A stretch of DNA of 19,281 nucleotides from positions 1-19,281 of the forward strand of contig JBHLNL010000054.1 of assembly GCA_048941605.1 (NCBI GenBank), read 5' to 3'. This DNA comes from Loki-b32 sp048941605. GTDB taxonomy: Archaea; Asgardarchaeota; Lokiarchaeia; Sigyniarchaeales; SOKP01. A model generated the notes under the pieces. That model worked only from the letters and a program-made list of their open reading frames with translations. It did not search any database and had not been told where the DNA came from. Positions 14,370 through 19,281 of this stretch are shown here, piece after piece (position 1 is the first letter of the stretch; each line of letters begins with the position of its first letter). Position numbers and translations under genes: made by a program.

Positions 14370-14963
14370 ATGTCGAGTAAAACAAGAAATAAAACTCTAG
14401 ATGTTCTTACAAAAGAATTTGAAGAGAAATGGAAAAACCCAATGAAAAAACCATATTTAGAGAAGATAGTTTTGAATATTGGAGTTGGAGTTGGCGGAGA
14501 GGAGCTAGAAAAGGCAATTAATGTTTTAGAAACAATTTCAGGTCAAAAAGCTGTTAAAACACTCTCAAAAACAAATGTAAAAGAATTCAATCTTAGAAAA
14601 GGGCGCCCTATTGGTACAAAAGTAACTGTTAGAGGTGCTGGTGCAGAAAAGTTGTTAAAAAGATTATTAATCGTCAATAACAATAAAATTTTAAGAAGAA
14701 GTTTTGACGATTTTGGTAATTTCGGTTTTGGAATAACTGAACATATATCTATTCCAGGAATCGAATATGATAATACAATCGGTATATGGGGATTAGATTG
14801 TGTAGGGAGACTAGTAAGACCTGGCATGAGAGTAAAGGTTAGGAAAAAAACTCGTACCAAAGTTCCTAATCGTCATTATGTATCTCGTGAGGAGACCCAA
14901 TATTTTTTAAAAATAAATTTTGGCGTTGAAATTGTACAAAAATTAGATTTAGAATTCTTATAG
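14370..14963 (+). CDS. rpl5: 50S ribosomal protein uL5
   Basis: A 197-residue uL5: NPMKKPYLEKIVLNIGVGVGGE (24-45), then LETISGQKAVKTLSK, FNLRKGRPIGTKVTVRG, and FGNFGFGITEHISIPGIEYD. uL5 binds 5S rRNA and forms the central protuberance, contacting uS13 across the subunit interface. The start is ATG; no good Shine-Dalgarno is visible just upstream (the leader is ATGAATAGAAA). The C-terminus (QYFLKINFGVEIVQ) is somewhat longer than usual. The next gene, uS14, follows within about 20 bases. Confidence 0.95.
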   Translation: MSSKTRNKTLDVLTKEFEEKWKNPMKKPYLEKIVLNIGVGVGGEELEKAINVLETISGQKAVKTLSKTNVKEFNLRKGRPIGTKVTVRGAGAEKLLKRLLIVNNNKILRRSFDDFGNFGFGITEHISIPGIEYDNTIGIWGLDCVGRLVRPGMRVKVRKKTRTKVPNRHYVSREETQYFLKINFGVEIVQKLDLEFL

Positions 14964-14971
14964 CAAAGTAA

Positions 14972-14976
14972 GGTGA
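14972..14976 (+). promoter_or_regulatory. Shine-Dalgarno of uS14 (GGTGA)
   Basis: GGTGA matches the archaeal 16S 3' end core. It stands 7 bases before the ATT at 14984, the first codon of the open uS14 frame. The GTG inside it (14973) opens a different, non-ribosomal frame, so this GTG is part of the binding site rather than a start. Confidence 0.65.
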
Positions 14977-14983
14977 AAAAAAA

Positions 14984-15133
14984 ATTCCACAGGGAAAACA
15001 CTACGGTAAGGGGGTTCGTGAATGCAGACGATGCCATACCCATAGAGGAATTATACGGCGTTATGGATTGTATATTTGCAGAAGATGTTTTTATGAAATT
15101 GGAAAGGAAATTGGATTTAAAAGATTTGAATAA
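14984..15133 (+). CDS. rps14: 30S ribosomal protein uS14 (zinc-binding), apparently starting at ATT
   Basis: A 49-residue archaeal uS14. The translation contains KHYGKGVRECRRCHTHRG, then IIRRYGLYICRRCFYEIGKEIGFKRFE. Zinc ligands are C14, C17, C32 and C35 (two CxxC pairs). uS14 binds 16S rRNA in the head of the small subunit, and the location between uL5 and uS8 is standard. The frame has a TAA at 14969-14971 and no ATG, GTG or TTG before the conserved part. ATT at 14984 lies 7 bases after GGTGA and gives a normal length. Alternatively, the nine-A run (14976-14984) lacks one A: ten A would join GTG 14973 to the frame, but then GTG would lack its own Shine-Dalgarno. Identity is certain; the start is not. 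Confidence 0.92.
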   Translation: MPQGKHYGKGVRECRRCHTHRGIIRRYGLYICRRCFYEIGKEIGFKRFE

Positions 15134-15170
15134 GAATAATATGAATAGGAATAAAAAAGTGTGATATATA

Positions 15171-15554
15171 ATGCCAAATACAATAGCAGATGCATGCTGT
15201 GCTCTTAAAAATGCTGAAAGAGCACGCAAGAAAGAAGTGATAATAAGTCCAGCTTCTAAACTTCTTCAACAAATTCTACGAATATTTCAGAGAAATGCGT
15301 ATATTGGAGAATTTGAAAGATATGACGATGGAAGACAAGGTAAATTCAAGATTGCTTTATTGGGTAAAATTAATGAATGTTCTGGATTAATGAGGTTAAA
15401 TTATAAAATTTCTCAATTTGAAATGTTGGAAAGAAAATTATTACCAGCTCCTGGTTTAGGGATAATAATCTTGACAACAAATCAAGGAATAATGACAATG
15501 AGTGAAGCAGAAGAAAAGAATATTGGTGGTCATACTTTATGTTATATTTATTAA
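15171..15554 (+). CDS. rps8: 30S ribosomal protein uS8
   Basis: A 127-residue uS8: MPNTIADACCALKNAERARK, then ASKLLQQILRIFQRNAYIGEFE, then GKFKIALLGKINECSGL and the C-terminal LPAPGLGIIILTTNQGIMT, then GGHTLCYIY. uS8 binds the central domain of 16S rRNA early in assembly. The last residues HTLCYIY differ slightly from the common GKLLAYVY form. ATG is 6 bases after GTGA (15161-15164), a spacing that matches several other genes in the operon. There are 37 bases between the uS14 stop and this start. Confidence 0.95.
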   Translation: MPNTIADACCALKNAERARKKEVIISPASKLLQQILRIFQRNAYIGEFERYDDGRQGKFKIALLGKINECSGLMRLNYKISQFEMLERKLLPAPGLGIIILTTNQGIMTMSEAEEKNIGGHTLCYIY

Positions 15555-15574
15555 ATCACTGAGGTAAATATCAA

Positions 15575-16153
15575 ATGGTAAAAATAGCGTTCTTTAAAGA
15601 AGAATTGGAAATTCCTAAAGGAGTAAAAGTCACACTAGAAGGTGGGCATCATATCCGAGTAAAAGGACCAAATGGAGATATTACAAAAGATTTCTCGCAT
15701 GTAAGAGGTATAAAAGTTTCAATTGAAGGTAATAAAGTAATATTTTCCACTAACTTTCCAAAAAGTGATACCCTCGCTTTGATTAAAACTGTAATGAGTA
15801 TAATTAATAATTTAATTGTTGGTGTTCAAAAAAATTATAAATATATATCCAAAATATGTTATTCACATTTTCCCTGCAATTGTGAAGTTAAACAAGATGC
15901 GCGGGAGATTCATATAGTTAATTTCTTAGGTGAAAGAGCACCTAGAAAAGCAAAATATCCTGAGAATGTCAGTGTGGAAATAAAAGGAGATGATGTATTT
16001 TTTATTGGGCCTGATAAAGAATTATTAGGACAAGCAGCTGCTAATGTTAAAAGAGCTTGTCGTATTCGTAAAAAAGACCCACGAGTCTTTCAAGATGGAG
16101 TATATTTGTACAAAAAAATGATAGGAGAAGAAGTAATCTGGGAAATACATTAG
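15575..16153 (+). CDS. rpl6: 50S ribosomal protein uL6
   Basis: A 192-residue uL6 with two repeated alpha/beta domains. Domain 1 begins EELEIPKGVKVTLEGGHHIRVKGPNGDITKDF. Domain 2 includes VNFLGERAPRKAKYPENVSVEIKGDDVFFIGPDKELLGQAAANV, the archaeal/eukaryotic signature. The C-terminus has RIRKKDPRVFQDGVYLYKK. uL6 binds 23S rRNA near the GTPase-associated centre. ATG follows a GAGGT Shine-Dalgarno (15561-15565). The stop is 14 bases before the eL32 ATG. Confidence 0.95.
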   Translation: MVKIAFFKEELEIPKGVKVTLEGGHHIRVKGPNGDITKDFSHVRGIKVSIEGNKVIFSTNFPKSDTLALIKTVMSIINNLIVGVQKNYKYISKICYSHFPCNCEVKQDAREIHIVNFLGERAPRKAKYPENVSVEIKGDDVFFIGPDKELLGQAAANVKRACRIRKKDPRVFQDGVYLYKKMIGEEVIWEIH

Positions 16154-16167
16154 AGGAGGTATACAAA

Positions 16168-16658
16168 ATGGTACAAGATAAACGTTTATTAGAACTAAGG
16201 AAAAAAATACAAAAAAAAAACCTTCGTTTAGAAGAGTCGAATCTTGGAGATATAAAAGAGTAAAAGATCCTTGGAGGAAAGCAAGGGGAATTGATTCACA
16301 AACTAGAAAAAAGACGAAATCTGGTGTTAAATCTCCTACAGTAGGTTATCGATCCCCAAAAAAAGTAAGGGGTTTGCATCCTTCAGGATATGAAGAGGTT
16401 AGGGTTGCTAAAATACAAGAATTAAGTAATTTAAATAAAAATCGTCATGCAATTAAAATTTCTGGCAAACTAGGAGCTAAAAAACGCATTGCTTTAATTG
16501 ATTATTGTCAAAAAAGAGGTTTCAAAATATTAAATCTTGGAATATCTCAAAAAGAAATCGAAACTCTAGAAGCCATGGCAGAAGCTCCTATTTCAGAGAT
16601 AGAGGATCAAGATTTTATAGATATTGATGAATTAGAGGATTCATTGGAGAGAGATTAA
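16168..16658 (+). CDS. rpl32e: 50S ribosomal protein eL32, reading frame split at a ten-A run
   Basis: eL32 of archaea and eukaryotes, encoded in two frames. The ATG at 16168, 7 bases after GAGGAGGT, opens MVQDKRLLELRKKIQKK, the normal family N-terminus, but this frame reaches TAA at 16261. From the A-run (16211-16220) the +2 frame continues with KPSFRRVESWRYKRVKDPW, then RKARGIDSQTRKK, VGYRSPKKVRGLHPSGYEEV and on to the TAA at 16656. One extra A would restore a 163-residue protein. Without it, the downstream frame has no ATG, GTG or TTG until TTG 16374, inside the conserved core. Causes could be a sequencing error, transcriptional slippage or a real mutation. A pseudogene is unlikely in an essential operon. 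The last 30 residues are strongly acidic (SEIEDQDFIDIDELEDSLERD region). Confidence 0.9.
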
Positions 16659-16659
16659 A

Positions 16660-17118
16660 ATGAATTTAAAACCACAAAAAAGGATGGCTGCTGAGATTCT
16701 CAAATGTGGGGAGAATCGAGTTTATTTTGATCCTTATTTAATAGAAGACATATCGTTAGCTATAACTCGTGAAGACATCCGTAATTTAATAAAGCAGGGA
16801 ATAATTCAAAAAAAATATAAAAAAGGAGTTTCAAAATACCGAAAAAATATTCAACATGAAAGGAAGAAAAAAGGAAGAGGAAGAGGATTAGGCAAGAGAA
16901 AGGGAACAAAATATGCTAGAACCCCAAGAAAAAGAACATGGATTAAAAGAATTCGCCCACTTCGAAGGGAATTGAAAAAACTTAGAGATCGTAAATTAAT
17001 TACAGCTACTAACTATCGGAAATTATATAAAAATGCTAAAGGTGGTATGTTCACTAGTGTCGCTCAGCTAAATAGATATATTAAAGAAAAAGAATTAATT
17101 AGAAGAGGAAGAAGGTGA
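16660..17118 (+). CDS. rpl19e: 50S ribosomal protein eL19
   Basis: A 152-residue, highly basic eL19 of the archaeal/eukaryotic branch: MNLKPQKRMAAEILKCGENRVYFDP, then EDIRNLIKQGIIQKK, then a basic linker GRGRGLGKRKGTKYARTPRKRTWIKRIR and a long C-terminal helix with LRDRKLITATNYRKLYKNAKGG. eL19 extends to the small subunit, forming an inter-subunit bridge. It starts one base after the eL32 stop. The 3' end (GAAGGTGATAAAA) also serves as the Shine-Dalgarno of uL18. Confidence 0.95.
   Translation: MNLKPQKRMAAEILKCGENRVYFDPYLIEDISLAITREDIRNLIKQGIIQKKYKKGVSKYRKNIQHERKKKGRGRGLGKRKGTKYARTPRKRTWIKRIRPLRRELKKLRDRKLITATNYRKLYKNAKGGMFTSVAQLNRYIKEKELIRRGRR
17114..17118 (+). promoter_or_regulatory. Shine-Dalgarno of uL18 (GGTGA), deciding a TTG start
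   Basis: GGTGA overlaps the eL19 stop codon and lies 5 bases before TTG 17124. A GTG inside it (17115) is in frame with uL18, but it is part of the binding site and would add residues MIK that the family lacks. Confidence 0.7.
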
Positions 17119-17123
17119 TAAAA

Positions 17124-17717
17124 TTGGCAAAAGGTCCAAGATATAAAAGATCGTTCCGACGCCGTTATGAGGGCAAAACTGATTACCATAAAAGGCAAAA
17201 ATTGCTCAAATCAAGAAAGCTAAGAATTACTATTCGGGCTTCGAATAATCATTTGAGAGTACAAATTATTCAATCAAAATTCGGTGGAGATAAAGTTCTA
17301 GCCTCTGCCTTTTCTAAGGAATTATCATCAAAATATGGGTGGAATGCTAATTCCGGAAACATACCAGCAGCGTATCTCACAGGATATTTAGCAGGAATGA
17401 GAGCAAAAAACAAAAATATAAAAGATGCAATTTTTGATTTGGGTGTATTTTACCACAGAAATCGAGTACTAGCTGCTTGTAAAGGAATAGTTGACTCGGG
17501 AATGAATATTCCCTACCGAGAAGAATTTTTTCCCGAAAAATTTGAAGGAAGAATTAAAGGTGCTCATATTGAAGCTTATGCAAAAACTCTGAAATCAAAT
17601 GAGCCAGAAAAATATAATCAATTATTCTCCGGTTATTTAAACGAAAAAAAAGTTGATCCTCTTAAAATTAACCAACTTTTTTCAAATTCATTAAAATCAA
17701 TTGAAAATAAACCATAA
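17124..17717 (+). CDS. rpl18: 50S ribosomal protein uL18 (TTG start)
   Basis: A 197-residue uL18 of the archaeal/eukaryotic L5 type. From TTG it begins MAKGPRYKRSFRRRYEGKTDYHKR, matching the family start. It continues with a segment containing RASNNHLRVQIIQSK, AYLTGYLAGMRAKNK, and the C-terminal GSG-like VDSGMNIPYREEFFPEKFEGRIKG. uL18 binds 5S rRNA with uL5 in the central protuberance. The last 30 residues (YLNEKKVDPLKINQLFSNSLKS) are a divergent tail. TTG is chosen over GTG 17115 because that GTG lies inside the GGTGA Shine-Dalgarno. Confidence 0.94.
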   Translation: MAKGPRYKRSFRRRYEGKTDYHKRQKLLKSRKLRITIRASNNHLRVQIIQSKFGGDKVLASAFSKELSSKYGWNANSGNIPAAYLTGYLAGMRAKNKNIKDAIFDLGVFYHRNRVLAACKGIVDSGMNIPYREEFFPEKFEGRIKGAHIEAYAKTLKSNEPEKYNQLFSGYLNEKKVDPLKINQLFSNSLKSIENKP

Positions 17718-17731
17718 ATGAAGGATGACAG

Positions 17732-18346
17732 ATGAGTCGTTTAAGAAATATTGATGAAGAATGGATACCTAAGACCCGTTTGGGCGAACTCGTCCAACAA
17801 GGTTTGATTACATTAGATAAAATATATCAAAATAATTTAGTTGTCAAAGAAAAAGAAATTATCAATATACTTTTACCCCAATTGCGTGAAGATGTAATCA
17901 CTATAAAAATGGTCCAACAAATGACTGCTAGTGGCCAAAGATCCAAATTTAAAGCAGTAGTAATTGTAGGTGCAGATGGATTTATTGGAGTTGGCTCTGC
18001 AAAAAGTAGAGAAGTAGGTCCAGCGATTCGAAAGGCAATCGATAAAGCAAAGCTTTCCGTAATTCCTGTTTTGAGAGGATGCGGGAGTGGAGAATGTGGA
18101 TGCGGAGGAACTCATAGTGTTCCATTTAAAGTAGAAGGAAAATGTGGTTCTGTCAAAATTCGACTTATACCTGCACCAGTAGGAGTTGGATTAGCATCTG
18201 CAGATAAAGTTAAACAAGTATTAAAATTATGTGGTATTGAAGATATTTGGAGTAAAACTTTTGGTGATACAAGAACAAGTGAAAATTTAGTGAAAGCCAC
18301 ATTTGATGCTCTAAAAAATGCTCATAAATTCAACTTTAACTTATAA
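17732..18346 (+). CDS. rps5: 30S ribosomal protein uS5
   Basis: A 204-residue uS5. The N-terminal archaeal extension EEWIPKTRLGELVQQGLI is followed by the double-stranded RNA-binding-like domain (LREDVITIKMVQQMTASGQRSKFKAVVIVGADGFIGVGSAKSREVGPAI, in about 51-100). The C-terminal domain has RGCGSGECGCGGTHSVPFKV, then IRLIPAPVGVGLASADKVK and TFGDTRTSENLVKAT. uS5 shapes the mRNA entry and decoding accuracy. The Cys-rich GCGSGECGCG segment is normal in archaea. ATG has GGATGA just upstream, 14 bases after the uL18 stop. Confidence 0.96.
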   Translation: MSRLRNIDEEWIPKTRLGELVQQGLITLDKIYQNNLVVKEKEIINILLPQLREDVITIKMVQQMTASGQRSKFKAVVIVGADGFIGVGSAKSREVGPAIRKAIDKAKLSVIPVLRGCGSGECGCGGTHSVPFKVEGKCGSVKIRLIPAPVGVGLASADKVKQVLKLCGIEDIWSKTFGDTRTSENLVKATFDALKNAHKFNFNL

Positions 18347-18363
18347 ATAAAAGTGGTGTATAG

Positions 18364-18888
18364 ATGTCTATGGCAAAAAAGAAAGCAAGATTAAAGGAAA
18401 GAGAAGTTACACCTAAATTATATTTTGCAATACGTATTAGAGGTGCTCCAGGGATGAGAACAAAAATAATGGATACATTGAAAATGCTCAGAATGCACAA
18501 AATTAATCATGGTGTTCTTATCTGGGGAATTCCTTCATACAAAGGAATGCTTGTAAAATGTAAAGACTATATTTCTTATGGAGAAATTGATGAAAAAACA
18601 CTGGTTAGATTATTACGAGTAAGAGGAAAAGTCGAGGGTAATCATCCATTAACCGAGGAACACATTAAAAATCTAACTAATTATAAAACTTTTAGAGAAT
18701 TAGCGAAAGCATTATTAAATGGAGAAATTCAATATCGAGAAAAAGATATTTATAAAATTAAACCAGTATTCCGATTACATCCCCCTAAAAAAGGACATAA
18801 AGGAACTATTAAGAAACATTACAATGAAGGTGGAACTCTTGGTAATGTTGGTATTTATATTAATGAATTAGTACATAAAATGCTATAA
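18364..18888 (+). CDS. rpl30: 50S ribosomal protein uL30
   Basis: A 174-residue uL30 of the archaeal/eukaryotic L7 type, which is longer than the 60-residue bacterial protein. LYFAIRIRGAPGMRTKIMDTLKMLRMHKINHGVLI is the ferredoxin-like core. KGMLVKCKDYISYGEIDEKTL and the C-terminal HPPKKGHKGTIKKHYNEGGTLGN, near 140-160, are typical. It begins with a basic stretch (MSMAKKKARLKEREV). The start ATG lies about 5 bases after GGTG (18355-18358). Its stop is about 17 bases before the uL15 ATT. Confidence 0.95.
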   Translation: MSMAKKKARLKEREVTPKLYFAIRIRGAPGMRTKIMDTLKMLRMHKINHGVLIWGIPSYKGMLVKCKDYISYGEIDEKTLVRLLRVRGKVEGNHPLTEEHIKNLTNYKTFRELAKALLNGEIQYREKDIYKIKPVFRLHPPKKGHKGTIKKHYNEGGTLGNVGIYINELVHKML

Positions 18889-18894
18889 TTTTAA

Positions 18895-18899
18895 GGTGA
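18895..18899 (+). promoter_or_regulatory. Shine-Dalgarno of uL15 (GGTGA)
   Basis: GGTGA is followed after 6 bases by ATT 18906 and after 9 bases by ACG 18909. The GTG inside it (18896) opens a frame that stops after nine codons, so it is not the start. Confidence 0.6.
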
Positions 18900-18905
18900 G
18901 TAATA

Positions 18906-19281
18906 ATTACGAGAAAGTTTCCTAAAAAAGTTCGGAAAATGAGAGGTAGACGTACTCATGGTTATGGTAGAGTAGGACAGCATAGAAAAACTGGGCAACG
19001 CGCTGGAAGAGGAAAAACCACTCAATGGAAGAAGAGCAAAAAAAGTTATTATTTAAAACAAAAGGAGCTCGGATTTCCAGACCCCGATTGGGATATGGGA
19101 AAGAAGGGTTTTAAAAGACCTCAAGATATTACCAGAATTTATAAAGTTAATACAATTAATGTTAAAGACTTAGATCAAAAAATAGATGGCTTCGTTTTAG
19201 AAAAAAAAGCAACAAAATCTGGAAACACATATAATATCAATCTATCAACAATTAATATTCAGAAAGTATTAGGAAGAGGAC
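18906..19281 (+). CDS. rpl15: 50S ribosomal protein uL15, partial, with non-standard start
   Basis: The N-terminal 125 residues or so of uL15, cut by the window end. The frame reads ITRKFPKKVRKMRGRRTHGYGRVGQHRKTGQRAGRGK, the archaeal uL15 start, followed by a lysine-rich stretch and DITRIYKVNTINVKDLDQKI. uL15 assembles late into the large subunit around 23S rRNA. The frame has TGA at 18897-18899 and no ATG, GTG or TTG before an ATG at 18939, which would remove the conserved RKFPKKVRK. ATT 18906 sits 6 bases after GGTGA, and ACG 18909 at 9 bases is the alternative. The same pattern occurs in uS14. secY would be expected next but is outside the window. Confidence 0.9.
   Translation, partial: MTRKFPKKVRKMRGRRTHGYGRVGQHRKTGQRAGRGKTTQWKKSKKSYYLKQKELGFPDPDWDMGKKGFKRPQDITRIYKVNTINVKDLDQKIDGFVLEKKATKSGNTYNINLSTINIQKVLGRG

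Noticed and set aside
14973..15164. A 63-codon frame from GTG 14973 as a separate gene
   Set aside because: It overlaps uS14 in another frame, its product has no recognisable pattern, and its GTG is part of the GGTGA Shine-Dalgarno. The neighbouring frame encodes uS14 with both CxxC pairs.
16374..16658. A short eL32 beginning at TTG 16374
   Set aside because: It would lose the first third of the conserved protein. The upstream ATG with GAGGAGGT and the matching N-terminus show that the gene begins at 16168.
17115..17717. uL18 starting at GTG 17115
   Set aside because: This GTG lies within the Shine-Dalgarno. TTG 17124 gives the family N-terminus and proper spacing.
1..19281. CRISPR arrays, tRNA or rRNA genes, insertion sequences
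   Set aside because: No regularly spaced direct repeats, cloverleaf-like sequences, transposase genes or terminal inverted repeats were seen on either strand.

Overview
The window is strongly AT-rich archaeal DNA. The right half is an archaeal/eukaryotic-type ribosomal protein cluster. It contains eS4, eL32 and eL19, the RNase P subunit Rpp29, and Shine-Dalgarno sequences of the GGTGA/GAGGT type. Several left-half genes point to an Asgard archaeon, probably Lokiarchaeia-like: a homologue of the eukaryotic oligosaccharyltransferase subunit OSTC, a protein ending in a RING/PHD-like zinc finger, a solo GcvH, a RadA/Rad51-like ATPase, and acidic extensions on ribosomal proteins. The lineage is inferred from gene content; no rRNA gene is present.

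Left half (1-9680), scattered housekeeping and accessory genes on both strands: a Rad51-family ATPase (+); MptE pterin pyrophosphokinase (-), divergent from GcvH (+); an OSTC-like membrane protein (-) downstream of the PepD dipeptidase (-); a GATase-like/zinc-finger fusion (+); a 2[4Fe-4S] ferredoxin (-), divergent from a cytoplasmic beta-propeller (+); a two-helix membrane protein (-), divergent from a ribokinase-cupin pair (+).

Right half (9909-19281), one long + strand operon: uS19-uL22-uS3-uL29-rnp1-uS17-uL14-uL24-eS4-uL5-uS14-uS8-uL6-eL32-eL19-uL18-uS5-uL30-uL15 (the last cut by the window end). Genes are tightly packed, with ATGA overlaps at uL29/rnp1 and rnp1/uS17. The uL3-uL4-uL23-uL2 block that often precedes uS19 is not here, and neither is the aIF1 (SUI1) gene often found beside uL29.

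The most unusual signals are in this operon. eL32 is split across two frames at a 10-A run. uS14 has no ATG/GTG/TTG start in frame, but an ATT codon sits 7 nt after a GGTGA Shine-Dalgarno. uL15 shows the same arrangement (GGTGA, 6 nt, ATT). Possible explanations are homopolymer sequencing errors, transcriptional slippage on A-runs, or AUU initiation. uL15 has no A-run at its start, so a run-length error cannot explain it. No CRISPR array, tRNA, rRNA, insertion sequence or intergenic gap above 300 bases was seen.
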